A stretch of DNA of 60,000 nt from Apostichopus japonicus (GCF_037975245.1 NC_092579.1:21832666-21892665); one strand, 5' to 3'; shown: positions 28,684 to 43,976, counted from the first letter of the stretch. Notes: generated from the letters alone by a model not told the origin. Made by a program: numbers and translations.

Positions 28684-31600
28684 ACCCTGCTAAATAGCAA
28701 AGATATGAAGTACCTCTCGTTAGGTAAATGGGTATCAGTCACTCATATCGGGGTTGTATTCAATGGACTTAATCTTGAGTCCATGTCTTAGATATTGGTG
28801 GGTAGATAGGTGGGAGTGGAGACCCCTCACTGTTTGTTGTGGCTTTGCAACTAGTGGAGGGGCTGCGATGGCACTTATTGCAGTCAGGCCAACCCCGTAA
28901 TTTAAAATGTATCACTTTCTTATATGAATCTTGTTAGTAATAAGGTATACAGGGTCTCTGGAAAATGTCATTAGAAGTTCCAATATTTTAAGGGAAAAAC
29001 ATTAAAATTATCTTCAGTTAACTTAAACTGAATACGTTAAGGTTAATCGTTACTTTCTGGTGAAACGTTCTTAAACCTGTTGTGCATAATATGAAACTGA
29101 AGATTTACTTTATTTTAAAGGTTTACTTTAGAATTTGTTTTAAATAGTTACGGTTTACACCTGTCTGTTAAGTATGTGTGTGTGCCATAGTGCCTCTATG
29201 CTTCGAGGCCCATATGTGAATATAATAACCAAATGTCCAAAGTCAGGTGACACAATGTAAATATAAAAACTTAATTGTGGTGGTCATATTCAGTGCGATA
29301 AATCCACAATCCCCCTCCCCACCCCCTTAAACCTATGTGGGGGGGGGATATTGATCACATGTAAGTTATAATCAAGAATAATTTTTTTAATTGATATCTA
29401 ATATAACATTCTACCACATTACTCAGCTATTTGAACTCTTCCTTGGTTCATTTTTAGTTTTTGCTTAGCTTCATGTCGTGGTTGTTCCATGAACCTCATT
29501 AAATACAGGATAAATTTGTAGCTAAATTCTGCAATTACTCATCTCTCAGTTCAAATGTTGCAATATTTGTCCACCACCTCGGGAATGTATCCTTTTTACA
29601 GTAATTTGCCTTAAGACGTGAAAATTGCCTTTCGAATTTAATTTTTAACAGTAACACTTAAATCAACTTCGTACTTGAAAGTTTTCCTTCTGTAAGGAAA
29701 ATCGTGGTTAATGTTAATAAAAAATTAAAAAATAGTCTTCTTAACAATGCTACAGGTACTTACGAGATTTTTAATCTTAAACAAAAGTTTTGTTAATAAG
29801 GTTTGCATGAAAGAAACAAATATTGGTCTTGGTTTCCTCAACAAGGTGTTGCAGAGAATAGATATTTTGCTTTTGTCATAAACTTTGATTGTTTCCTTTC
29901 ATATTTTTTCACTTGTCAATTCCTTTGCAACCCCCCCCCCCACTCCCCCTCTTCTACCTATCACCAGTTCACCACCCTACCTACACCCATCCTGTCCCTA
30001 CAGAGAGAAATTACACTGTTGGCATGATGGAAATTCAGTCTCATTGCATACTAATATCCCACAATGCCACTGGAACTAAATTAAAATGCAGAATAAACAC
30101 AACAACAATAACAATAAAATACACAAATAAAATACAACAATAAAATACAACAATAACAATAAAATACAACAATAAAATATAACAAAATACAACAATAAAA
30201 TACAACAATAACAATAAAATACAAAAATAACAATAAAATACACACATGAATCAATTGCATTATTATAGATTTATTGTGCCATTTGTAATTATTTCAAATA
30301 GAATCAAAAATAAGATTAAAAAAAAAGTACAGTAAGTTTTCTGATTAATCGCATGTTGTGTTGTGCTCGGCATATATGTACATTTGTAACTGTTTACGAC
30401 AATGGTATCGGTCATTGATTCAGTATATCACTCTGTTGAAACACTTACATACTAACAGAAGCAAGGGCTCTGTGTAGCAAAATAAACACACTTACACCCA
30501 TTGTATTTTTTTTTAAAACAATCCTAAGTTGAAGCTAGCTACAACTGAAAAGGGGAAGGAAAAAACACTTCTGTAGAAATCACTCACTTCCTGCAACAAA
30601 TCTTTAAGTTATGTACACATTCCTATGCATTCCAGTAGAAATTTACATGGCAGTTCTACCAATTCAGCCAGTCAAAAAGAATATTGAAACTAGTCCGACA
30701 ATGCATTCCCTTCATATAAACACTCACAGATGAATACATTTCCTCCTCCAACCCCCCCTCCCCCCCCCCCTTTCAAAAATTTGCCCCCTGTCAGTTACGC
30801 CTGGTCATCTTCCACAGTATTATCACCAAGAAATAGTTTTGCTCTATATTTGCAAAGGGCTATATAAAATTAATATGCAATATGTATGGCCAAAATATGC
30901 AATAAGATTGGCCAAAACACATTCATTAGTACATATTTATAACTGGCTAAACAATCTTTCACTTAGGCATTTTTTGTGGTAAATTAGAATTTCCTGCTAG
31001 GACAGATGTTTCCATGACGACCTATACCATCTACAGTTTCAAAAGAAAAAGGTGATCACACAGAGAGTCCTACAACACATCGCAAGAGGAGAAGTCAAAG
31101 ATTACGAGATATCAGCTACAAAATGAGATAGCTCATAATGACAGACCCTTATACTTCAAGAACACAATGATTTGCAAGGAAAAACATTGTGACATATGAG
31201 GTATTTGAGGACATCATGAAATACAAAAACGTGTGACTTTTGGCTATAAGCTTTGAACTTAACTGTCTGTCATAAGCCCACACGGCCAGAATTTTTTCTT
31301 GAGCTCATGAGAAGACTGGTACAGGTATCTGGTAATCCAAGCAGACTACAATATCATACAATGAACTACCAAGCTAGTACAAAGACACATACATACGCAT
31401 AACATGTTTATCTTTAGATTCATTAGTGATAGCCATATTAAAGAAGTATTTATACATTCTACACAACTATCCATAGCTGATAATAATTTGTTAGCACTAG
31501 GATCAATTAAATTCCAACGACTATATGTCTTGATTTTCACTTCAAATTTTTATTACAAAACAACCAACAACAACAAAAAAATTCCCCCCCCCCCTTTCGT

Positions 31601-32095
31601 GCAACTGTTTGGCACAACGAAACCACAGGTTTCATATATAATTGTTATTGTAATTTAACTGAAAAACATGAACATCTCTAATATTTGGTTTGAGAGAAAA
31701 TTTTTGGTGCCCCATCCAATATTACAACCTTACGCTTACCAAACGACAAGAATAAAATTTGGGATTTTAAGAGATGGGCATGGCGACAACCCATTCTCAT
31801 GGATGAATCCAACATCCTCAAAAGCAAACCTGTTCTATCATTCTTGCTGTTACTCAATTAGGAAGGCAAAATTCCTGGAATGGTAGCTTGCTTAAACATG
31901 TCCACAACAATAGATTCCTGAAACAAAAGGCCAGAGTAATCATTGCTTTATATCACATTGTACCGAATGGACATCTTCAAAACAACTTTCCTGCATGAAC
32001 ATAACATGCATAACAAGGCTTTCTCTGTTTCACAGTATCATTGCTATACCTCAATGTTATTCTTGACTTATACCCTTTTTGCTCTTTTCATATCT
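28684..32095. other. Convergent intergenic region between SLC38A10 and MGRN1
   Basis: AT-rich DNA with no recognisable gene. It holds poly-C/poly-G runs near 29305, 29340, 29932, 30750, 31576 and an AACAATAAAATAC-type array (listed separately). Transcripts from both genes probably end on either side of or within it. TTTATT (AATAAA on the - strand) occurs at about 31548 and 30270 as more distal MGRN1 signals. Confidence 0.6.
30086..30246. repeat. AACAATAAAATAC microsatellite array
   Basis: A degenerate repeat of aacaataaaatac and shorter variants. It contains about nine AATAAA hexamers on the + strand. Confidence 0.9.
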
Positions 32096-32101
32096 TTTAT
32101 T
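32096..32101 (-). terminator. Candidate MGRN1 poly(A) signal
   Basis: TTTATT on + reads AATAAA on -, 380 bases past the MGRN1 stop codon. It is the nearest canonical hexamer I see downstream of the stop. Confidence 0.4.
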
Positions 32102-32480
32102 TAGTATGACACAATATTCTATTAATACCCTGCTGTTCTGTTTAAATTAATGATATTACTTGAAAGGGTTACACTAATCAACCCCTTTAAGTAAACCATC
32201 TTAAAACATAATACATTCAAATATCATTAAATGCAATTATCTTATGTTGAAGCTATAGCTACAAGTTTTGCTCCATGTCTCAGCTTGCCACCCCCCCCCC
32301 CACCCCTCCCATCCTCATCCCATCCTTCTTAGACTCTTTTGAAGAGGATTATTCTGATTGTACAAAAGTATTTTTGACAATGAACATTCATTTACTGAAA
32401 TTAGCCAACGGTTAGCGTGCTTTAGGTGTTTATGTGTGTGGTATTATTATTATTATTATGACTTTCATCCCCATCTTAAC

Positions 32481-35400
32481 CTAAACCAGGTGCACAACCC
32501 TGGAGGAGTCCTCGGGGCTTGTAGGGGTACCGGTCATGAGGGTGCTGTGACTGGAGGAGACTCCTGCGGGGGTACCCGGCAGATCCACATCCACGGTGGT
32601 CATGGTGGGACTACCGCTGCCCAGGTTGACCCTGCAGTCCGGCTGCTCCTTGAAGCCGCTGTCTTCAGTCTCGTCGGTGACGATTGAAGAAGGCTGAAGC
32701 GAGGGCACTGTTGATATGGTGTCAGATTCAAAATCCTCTGGGGGAGGGGGGGGGGGACAAAAAAAATCATGAAAATGATGACCGAAACAATTAAACCGTC
32801 AGACATTTAGAACAGATAATGAAGAGTGTCACACTGCACATTCTTCATGATGGCTCAAAAAATTGTTTTATTTAGCGATCAATAAATACACAGAGATTTG
32901 ACATGTTCAGTGATGGAAGAAAATCTCTGATAGGCCAAGTTACAACGGGATCTCTAAGACATCCAATGTGAGAATTCCAGAATGAGTTTCATGGATAAAA
33001 TATTGAAAATATGTTATATAGTGAAACGAGAATGTATGTCTGAAAATGTTCAAGATAAGATGATGAAATCATGAATGTAATTCCCTAAATCCCCCCAAAA
33101 ATACATTTTCTGCGAGGTAGACTCTCATGATTAACGACAGCGGCGAGAAAAGCCTTATCCAGGTTACTTTTTATTAATTGCTGTTAAATCTACCAGAACA
33201 TATCTTGTTCCTCTCAGCAGAGGGTGAAGGACAAATAACAGAAACTGAGCACACAGAGGACTAGTTCAAACTACTGACGTATACATACACTTCTTGCAGT
33301 TACCACATGAGATAACAATGAGTAGGACACATATCTTACTTGTGAGAAATCACCTGCAAGGACTCAGAAACAATTTACTTGCTGTTAGAATGACTTGTAA
33401 GACCTTGGAAGGCTGAGACAATGGAGGAGAGGGTGGAGGAGGGATTATCCATCATGAAATCGTTCAACATGTCCACAGTGCAGTGTGTGACATTGTAACA
33501 TCTGCCAATGGTGACATTCAATTCAACCAAATAACATTACATACACACATTCCAACTGGTGTATGTGGAGACTGCAGTGCTGCACACAGACCTGTGGTGG
33601 ACAGAGTCCCTTTCAACGCTACATCCTACACACATTTAATTTGAGCAGCGGTCTTCTCACCTTTCATATAATTGTCTTCTTCTTCCTCCTGCGGTTCTTC
33701 GCCGAATTCAATTTGTGTCTCTTGGGTAGGATGGGAATCCATAGCTGACTGGGCCCTCTCCGGTTCATCGTCGTTCTCGCAGGGCTCCCGCCCCCAGGGT
33801 GGGGCCGACTGGACTCTACCCTCAGTAGTCACTGGTTCGGGATCCTTACCCTCCAGGTCTGTGACCTGCAACTCTGTACCACTCTGCAACAAGGAGGATA
33901 GATGGATATGAAAGGCTTAAAAGTGACAGAGTTGATATCAACAGGACACAAATAAGAACAGGGTGAATAAGAAACCACCACAGACAAAAAAAGGAACCCA
34001 GAACAGAAAGTGACCTCGCTCCTAAACGTTTTAACGTAGTGAGAATTTATCAATGGGGATACAGCTAAGTAACCCATCTTATTCACAAAACTTGTGCCAT
34101 TGAGTAGTAATATTCAAGACTATGACTGCAGCTGACTGGTGCAACTGAACTACACTCTGTACTAACACAGGGGGACCTCGTACAAAACTAAGGACTTACC
34201 ACAACATCCACAGGCAATGATGTTGGTTTCTCCAAGGGAGCCTCCTGTCCCTTTTCAGGCTTCTTCAGATCCGTGTTGGACTGACGGCTTCGATTGGTGC
34301 CCGCAGAGCTGTTGCGGCTTTTCCTGAGGTTTGAACGAGACAGCAATGTCAGTGAAATTAAGAATGAAGCAGAGATAGACCAAAAACAAAGCCAAACGGC
34401 CGTTACATATGACTATAACGTTACACTGGTAGAAAGAGATTTCAAGTTTAGACCATTTAATGATGTTTTGAGATTCATTGAAACTTTACAGTTATTGTTT
34501 TAACATGCCCTTCACATGTCATCACCATTCGCAAAGCATTCCTTTCGCCTTCCACAAGAAATCAAAAGGAGATAGAATTGTAGCAGATTAGAAATGACAC
34601 TTGAGACTAACAGACAACCACAAAACCTACAGGTGTGACAATAATACGCAGAATATCGTTCTGATTTCATACTTTTTTCGTTTGCTTCTGCTTTCCCCTC
34701 CAGATGAGTCTGCTGTTCTCTCCATGGTCGCACCACCTGGCAAAGAAAAACAAGTAGAACATTGTACCAAACCTAATAGGAAACCTAGAAAGGCACCGTC
34801 ACAATGATGTAAAAAAAAAAAAACAGAAAACATTCTAAATTCTGTTCTTACAAACAGTGGTCTTATCTCCATTAACTTTGAGCACTGCCCTGGTTTAAAA
34901 TATATCACAATACTTTCTTTCAATAACCAAAGTTGCTTGCTTTCACATCTGAAATGAGGAGGTGACATCTCCTTAACCCTCCCCCGCCTCCACCCCTGGG
35001 AAGCTTTCCTAAGGTCGTCAACATCTGCTTACCTTCTGCTCCCATCACAGGTCTCTGGCTTGGTCCATTCAGTGCCTCACCGAGTGGAATAGCTTCGTAT
35101 CCTGGGGGAACATTCTCTTGACTCACCTGTAAGGGTCAAAAAAAATGATGCAGGAATTGTCACAAACCATACAACTAATATTTCAAATCTACTACCTTAG
35201 GGAAAATGTGGGGGGGGGGGTGGTTGGTGATTATGTCCTTTGATGTCACTCCAATCGCCTAGTACATTTGGCACTTCACCACGACGGCTCCCAAACATTG
35301 ACGAAATGCTTCGGACCACAGACAGTGATGTGCATGCACTCTTCATTTCACACTTCAGGCATCTATTTTGAAATTCCATCACCCCAACGGCCAAATACCT

Positions 35401-38400
35401 TAAGGCCCAATACCTTTCCTTCCAGGAATCACATCAGAAAAAGAAAACCAAAACCCCACAAAAATCCAAAGGAGACTTATGATTAGATGGGAGAGACAAT
35501 CAATGAATATTCATAAATATAGATGGTTGAATTTCACACCTTTACAAGTAGTGGATGAAAATATGTGTGGAGTCCAGGGAGCTTATTCTTTTCAGGAAAT
35601 TTGTTGCTTCTGCCTATAGCTTTCCACCCCCCTGTGGTCATGCCATGCAACCCAGGTTACGAAACGCTACCCTAAGCTTTCACAACAAATCTTTTCCAGT
35701 GTTGTTCGTGTTGGAAAATGGGTGACTAGAGTCACAACTCACTTCAACACCAGGTGGTGGGAGAGGGGTGGGGGTGGGAGAGAGCAAACACAACTGAATG
35801 CATTTAACTTACTGTCAGTGCAACAAACTGAGAGTAACATTTTAGTATTTCATTTCATTCATTTGTTTTTTCTCAATATACGGTACATTGTATGTCATAC
35901 AAACGTTTACAGATATGAAATTGAGTATAAAGAGAAAGGAAGTGATCTAAAAACCTGAAAGACTTATCGAGTAGAGCCACTCCCTAAAGAAGGAAAATAA
36001 TTAAGTTATCAGTGTTAACGATATAAACAAACAAAGATTTCTAAAAAGTATTATGGATCAATAATCACTTATGTAAACCTCGTTTAATTGACATTTAAAG
36101 GAACGTGGTGACTGAGAATCATTTTGTATATGATCATGATGATTAAGTAGATAATTCCAGCAAGTGTTTGCCCGATAATGTATACTCTGTTTACCCAGGT
36201 TACTATGGGGAAAAAGTCTATGTATGTGACCAGCCTGTCTTGTATTATAATCATGGATTTCCCTATTAACAGTGAATAAATTTTTACATGTGGGCGGATT
36301 ATACCCATTAATAGAGCGATAAGCGAATGTAGCAAGATGAACTTTCACAAGGTCCGGTAATTTCAGTAGCTTAAGTGAGGCAAATAATTTACTAGTATGA
36401 TCGTTATAGTCGGCAGAAGATATATGTCGAATAGCCCTTTTTTGAAGTACAAAAAGTTTCTTAATGTCATAAGCAGCCGTGCCAGACCAAACTGTAATGC
36501 AATAAGTAAGGTGAGGATAAATTAAAGTAAAATATAAAGAACGAAGAATATGTTTTGGTAAGTAGTGCTTCAATTTGGAAAGAATCCCAACGCCACGAGA
36601 AATATTTGTTGATATTGTATTTATGTGATGACGCCATGTCAGACCAGAATCAATAGTTACCCCTAGAAAAGTGGTAGAACACACTTTGAGAACACACTTT
36701 GAGTAGCTATTAGCTACAAACACAAACCGGCAGCTTTAACTTACTGATTCATCCACGTTGTGTGTGTCTGCTGGAGAGTTGACTTTCCTCAAAGCTCGGA
36801 TCTGAAGCAGTGCTCTAAATGCTAAACGGATAAAAACATGTTTGATTAGAACGATATTCAAGTTCCATTTTGATTCGGGTGTTTGAATTGTGTCATGCAA
36901 CGAAAAATCCTCTCGGCCGGGCCTCCTGTGTATGTGTCACACTACGTACAAATTTTATTGAAAGCTGGCGTATTTATCAACTTGACAACCCCACCCCCCC
37001 TCCTCCTCACTGGACACACCTACTTACAGAATTGGAATCAAGGAACACCTTGAAAACAACCACCTAACCATCCTTTCAATTTTAATATTTATCCCCATAG
37101 CAACTGAACGGGCATACAAGGTGGTTTATTATGATTTAGTAGACAACCTCTTTCTATCTGTTATTTTCATTCTTACGTATGATTGGCTGATATGACATCA
37201 TGTGACCATTCCTTACCACCAGTTATTCTTCAACAATGGATAGTTTCTATTTTCAGTTTCAATTTCGGAATAAATAGAGACTGTCTGTTGTTGCTAGGCA
37301 ACATTAGTGCAGTGTTTAATACTTTCATGTATCAATAACACTGTACTGACAAAGCACATCCATCATACATAGAATATACTGAAGTCAATGCACTTTGCAA
37401 GTGAGCTTCTATTGACACATGGATATTCTATGCTTTGAACTTTTAACCAATTTTGGATTGAGCAGCTAGAATCCCTCCCCCAGACTACCTCTTCTTTGTA
37501 TGGAAAGAAAATATTGTCTTTTGGCTGCCTTTTATTTGTGAATCAGTTATGTCAGAAATGGTTGTGTAGCTCCATATTTTCAAAGTAATTTATTCCTTAA
37601 AGTAGAAAGACAGCATTTTTACTGATCTCTATAAAAAAAGAATATAAAAAAAACCCAAGTTGAACTGGAAAAAACTTCCCATTCACATGCATTTCCTTTA
37701 TGATAGTTGAAGTATTATAATTCTGAAACACCTGACTATGACCACACAATAGAACTCATATTAACAACAAGAGTTTCCATTGCGTCAACGTTTCTGCGGT
37801 GTTTCCCCTCTGATCTCGCTAGGCCCGTGTATTTCAATACACTAAAACAGTTCCCCATTTCTTGTTGACACACCCCCATACAGACAGAGACACCCACCCA
37901 TTGTTACAAGATATGTTATGGGTTATCAGTTATTCCTTCTTTGTCAATCCACAGCCACTGTACACAATGTCTGATGTCTTGCAAATGTCCTCTTTTACAG
38001 GAACTTAAAGGGAATGTCCAGAGACAATAAAAGCTAACATTTTACGAGGAAGAAATTTTAACCAACCATGCTATGTATCAACTTCCTTTCAATATCCTAA
38101 AGTGCTCTTGAAATGGTTAAGATTATGAAATCTACATCCAGCAATAAAAACTTTCATCTGCTGCAGGGAAAGCGGGTAGGCAGTGATATCATCAGCAAAA
38201 ATATTCTTCAGAGCTATTATTTTGTTTTTAAGTCTCTCGCTTCTATACAATTTTGTTCTTACAATATCTAACAATTGTTTCAGGTTCCTTGGATTTTATT
38301 CTTACAATTTTCTTTTTTGTGTTTGTCCTCTAAACTAGAGTTTGATATGGTAGAATCATAATAAATTAACTATGAACTGAGGTTTCACAGAAACCAAACT

Positions 38401-41400
38401 CTGTGATTTTGTATTTTTCATTTTTGAGTCATTATTTAGCATTTTTTTAAAGTTTCACACTGATTTGGCTTTAATTGTTTACGATGATCTACCAACCCTG
38501 AAGTCAACATCTTGAAAGGAGTGGGAGTCTATGTCTTTTTCTCAATCCACGAGTAGACTAAATTAAACCGTACGGTCATTACACATTGAACGAATCAGAG
38601 GGATACGCATCAGTGAATTGCAAAACTAGCAGGAGGTTTGTCAACACAATACCCTTTGTTATTGATAGTAACCTTGAAAGAAACCACAGAGTAACCTGCT
38701 TATCACTGAAGATACGTAGACAAAGAAAGTCAATATTTCTGAGTAAAATTACATATACACAGTACAGTAATTACGTGGTCCTGTGGTTGCCGAATGAGGG
38801 TAGTAGCTTTTACAACACTAAATGAAGTTTTAGACTAAGTTTTAGCATCTGGGTACAAACTTTTACCTTCTTTCAAGTCTTTTAATGTGTCACAGTTCAA
38901 CAACATGTCCATAAAATTCTTTGAAGTCATACAGATACTGCTTATGTGCACCCCTTCTTTAATGCAACAGAGGAGTGCAAAAGTAGTAAACATTTGTCAC
39001 AGTTTAATAACATGTCCCTAGAAGTCTCACGTCACAATTTTACTTTTACACATTTGATTATAATTTATAAGCCAATTGTGAAAAATTAGATCTTTCAAGA
39101 GTCAAGGACAATTATGTTTGCATTTGTGAAAATGTAGATTATATTGAGAATTTTTATACAAAATTCTTGGTTTTTCCTCAATTTGCATTGTAGTGCATCC
39201 CTGTGTGCTTTTGGGTACACAGCTCACAGTTCTTGCCTAAACAGCTTAAAGTAACAATATAGAACAACAAATGTAAAATCTTCATAGTGACTTAATAGGA
39301 AGGATGGATGGCAGCAATATTAAGTATTGTTCCCCCCCCCCAACACATCTCTGTATAATTCCTATCGCGTGTTTTGAGTAACTGCTTGTACTTACGTGCT
39401 CTGCAGATGGGACAACTACTGGCTTGGTATCTGAGGTTATCAGCTATTAAAAGAAAAAACAATAAAACAATGAAATTACAACAAAGAGACAGCTGCAGTA
39501 ACAATAACAATGACCTATTATAAAAGTTCCAAGTTCACTTTGTACATGAAACAAAGAAGCAATGGTTTGTAAATATCTATTCCACATGGTACAATTCTGG
39601 AAGGGAGGTGGGGTGGGGGAGTGAGAGGGTGGGGCAGTTGCGAACTGGGGAAAAGTTGAAGCTGTTGTATTAATGCATCAGCAACTGTAACACAGTTACC
39701 CAATAAATTCTAGCATACCACAGGCCAATTTCTAAATAACCACGTACCAATTTAATACTGCAGACCAATATTAACTTGACTTTGACCGTTCTTAAAATGG
39801 TAAAATGTTACAGGGCAGGCTGTGTTAGAAAGTGCATTAAATTTGGCATTCGGAAAAGACTATGCATTTTCAAAGAGACAATGTTGTCCTGTTAGCATTT
39901 TCATAGCCATCTATACAAATAGCAGTTTGCCAGCAGATTTCTGACATTTTAAAAAAATTCTTGAAAATGCAAACATGCAATAAGACTGAGACCAGCAAAA
40001 AATCTCACAGTTCAAAGATGAGTGTGCGTGTTGACCAGGGTGTTATGGGGGAGGGGGGGGGTGAGAGAGTGGGTTGGGGTGGGCTTGGAAATAATGAAAC
40101 TAAAGCATACCGCATGAGTTGCAGAGGCACAGGTGACGACAAGGTAGTATAAGGGTATCTCTTGGATCTGAGAGGCAGATTGCACAATCAGAACCATTGT
40201 CATCTAGCAGTTCGTCCACTTCGGTCTAAGAGACAAAAGGCGATCAACAAAGGTGATTAAGTCCTTAGATGGTATGAACAATCTGTCTCAGCAGACTTTG
40301 GTCATGATGAAAATTAATGGACAGAGCATGATAAAATGTTACCAATTTTTTCTAGCAGTTCCTACATTTGCTTAAAACAATGACAAAGGGATTCATGACA
40401 AAAAGTTTGCTCAACTCCAGTGCTATGTAAAATGGTGGTTAGTTCAACCAACTCTTGTCACGGTTCGTGTTACATATCTTCCCCTGTTACTCTCCCTGGC
40501 TTGAATTGTCTGCATTTTACCTTCAGTGGCTGTTGGTTGTTTTTATTTTCAATTCCATAGATTTCTTGAAGGAGGTAATAGACACCGTCAATCATCTGTT
40601 TCTGCTTCAAGTATTTGATGGCGTACGTTCCCTCTGATGTCAGTTCAAAGGTCGCCAGCAGAGTATGACAGTGGCCTACATGCTCTGAGGAGAGGGAAAC
40701 AAAGTGAGCAGTTGTATCAAGAAAAGTTTCAGTTTTATAAAGAAACGACAATCCATCCACCAGCCACTCTCCAGTCAAATGAAAGACGATATCTCGGGAA
40801 AGAAAAGCAGAAACAAAAACAAAACTGAGATCTGTATGAGACTGAAATCCTCAACCACAAGCATATGGTTACAGTTCATACCCTCAAAAAGTAACAAGAA
40901 GTACTTCACAAGGGTAAATGTGATACCACTACAAAATCCCAATCAGGTCAACTGGGGCACAGTGTAAAAACATGTAACCACTGTATGTGCAATGTAGTAA
41001 GGTATATTTCATAACATATGAATGCTACCATACGATGTACTGTACGTTTGCACCTATGTTCAGAGCAATTGGACGGCAGTCAGTCAGAATTTTGAGATTC
41101 CTTTTCGATACCTCTATAAGTTACTCTACGGATATGATGCCACACCATTACCAAATCACAATGTAAAGGTCTCTGTAAAGGTTGATTCACAATTTCTATG
41201 CGTAAAATATATTCATTGATATTTAAACCTGTTCGTATTTATAATTTTTAAGCTCGGCAGCAATCTCGTGCAATCTTGCATGGCAACCATTCCCAGATGC
41301 GGAATTCTTCACATGACAGCACCGCACAATAGTTAGTTTAAATTGTTTTGTGTAAGAAGCCGAGACGTCTCGCACTGGGCATATTCCTCACATACTAAAA

Positions 41401-43909
41401 AGTCTTTGTACAGACCACAACCATGCATGCTGTTAAGATAAATTTTTTGCCACACCTTAAGACTACCAACTAAGCCGTTATTTTCAAGAGTCCAAAGAGG
41501 TACGTTAATTTATGTTATGGTTTAATGTTATAAGTTTACCCCGGACCTAAAGGCTTCTTCCTGTCCCATTGTATATGTATTTTATCGAATGTGCACTTTG
41601 TAGTTGTTTGTATCATTATTATTTGTATTTGTATTTGTAGTTTTCACGAAGGTAAAGAACAAAAGAAGAAGAATAAATTAAAGAGCAACCTTCCGTAGAA
41701 GACTCGGTCCTTTTTGTCGGCTACAGTTACAGTCTCATATTTTGGGACATTGTTAATTCAGATTTGAAACATTTTTAAGAAGATGCTCATTCAGGCTTTG
41801 ATAGATCTATTATCAATCGAGACTTAGCCTGTACTAGTTTGATAAACTCAATATTTTCAGTAGCTTCTACTTGATAGCTTGCATGAGTCCTTGGTCAGTT
41901 ATGAGGAACAATGCAGAAATATAATCCAAGTGAGTAAGATATATCCAGCTCAACAAAACATCCCCCTTACAACCCACTATCAGCAACCCCTCTCCCCCAC
42001 CTCAGTGCCCTGCATAGAAATCCATCACATAGTTCCAAAAACCAACCAATCCCCCACTTTCCCATCCCTTCAACGATAATACATACTTTGTTCATCAAGA
42101 TATCTGACAATAAGATTTCAAGGGTAACTAGCCAAGGCTTTTTTCTGATCAAAACTTTGTCCATTTTGCAATGATGATCTGCACTGATTAAGTGCAATGC
42201 GACTAACATGAAAATCCATCTAAATGTCTTGCAAAAAAATGTTCAAATTTTTTCCATTTCCAAAGATAACCAATTACCAATGGAACCATCCTTTTAACAC
42301 AATCATAAAGGTATTGCACTGGTGAGCCAAGCATAATAGCAGCAACCAGGATTGAAATAACAGTTCATGAAAAGTAGCAAAGATCAAACTTATTAAACAC
42401 CTGAGTACAACTCTAAAAGATCATAATGCATAAAGGCCTAGAATTTCAAGCTATTTACTGGCTCAATGCCAGTGGATTTTTCCATTTACCAGTACAAATG
42501 TTAAAAGGTCACATGCATCTTTCTGCCAGCTTCAATTTAACAATAAACCAAAAAATAACACATTTCCTGTGACTGAAAAGTCACACCGATAACCAAGATA
42601 ATAATCCGGAGATAAACTTTCAAAAATTCCAGTGATAACTAACAATGATGGTGCACAAAATATCGTTAACCAATTTTAACAACCGAGAAATAAACTTTCA
42701 AACCAAATTTGAAAAGAATTGATGGCGTGTGCTTCTCGTTCGTAAAAGTATGATATAGTTAAACGATGTCTTAAAAGAGTGATTAAGAGATACATACCAT
42801 CTCCTTCCTCCACACAACACTGTATGACGATGGGAATGACTTCATGCAGGGGATCGTAGCTGAACTGTAACGGTAGGAAGTAAAGTAAAAATTACAATGA
42901 CGGCTTCCTTGGTTAACAACTTTTATTAACCAATGAGTTTTGTTCTAAACCTGTTATATTTCCAATATTTTAGTGGTTAGGTGAATCATTGATTGTGATG
43001 GGAATTTCTGTGTGTTTTCTTAATGTTTTTCACCTCTATTACAGTGACAGATGATAGTAAATTCATTCAACTGAACTGGGAACCTCTACCTCTTGTGTTT
43101 TCAACTGAAATGAGTGTCCAACATTATAAAGCAAAGGTGTTGGGGAGTAGTGGGGCCCTGCAAACAAAAAAAAAGGCTCTAAAGACTTGCGAGAAGAGTT
43201 TTCAAGACACAATGCATGCAACCTGCAGAACCTTCTGCCATATGAAAAACACAAATGAAAAGCTTAGGCTATGAGCACTTAGGGAAGTTTGTATAGCATC
43301 CTAAGCTATATTAACCCATAGGAAAAGTTGTGATAGGACATTTCAAAGATGGACCATGAGCATGATAGGACATTTCAAAGATGGACCATGAGCATGTAGA
43401 AAGCTGCTGACCTTTTATTTAAAATGATAATTTAATATTTCTATTTCACAGGTTTAGGTACATCATCCTTAAGTGTTGTGCCTTTGAGAGCAAAACCTAC
43501 CTCTTCCTCATCAAATGTCGAAGGGGAAAATTTGAAAGCTGGCTGTGAAAACTGCTGGTTGGCACCTCGGTCATAACGGAATGTTTCAGACCTAAGAGCA
43601 TTTTCCCTTGCAGTGTAACTAGAAGGGAAAAAAAGTTAAAGAAAATGTTGTTCTTTGAAATTATGTAGTTTTGCTTATATTGGATAATCTACTATTCAGT
43701 TTGACATAGAAAAAACCTAAGGTCATGTGATAAACTATTTTATAAAATATTTTATCACTATAACGCACAACTTATTTAATAAAATTTAAGTAAATGTTAA
43801 CAGAAAATAGGGAAATAATAGAGATGTGTACAACTAGACACATGTGTATCGACCACCTCTAGATTATACTGAATAACATTTGATTTTTCTTCATAAATAA
43901 TACCTATAC

Positions 43910-43976
<67 letters not shown>

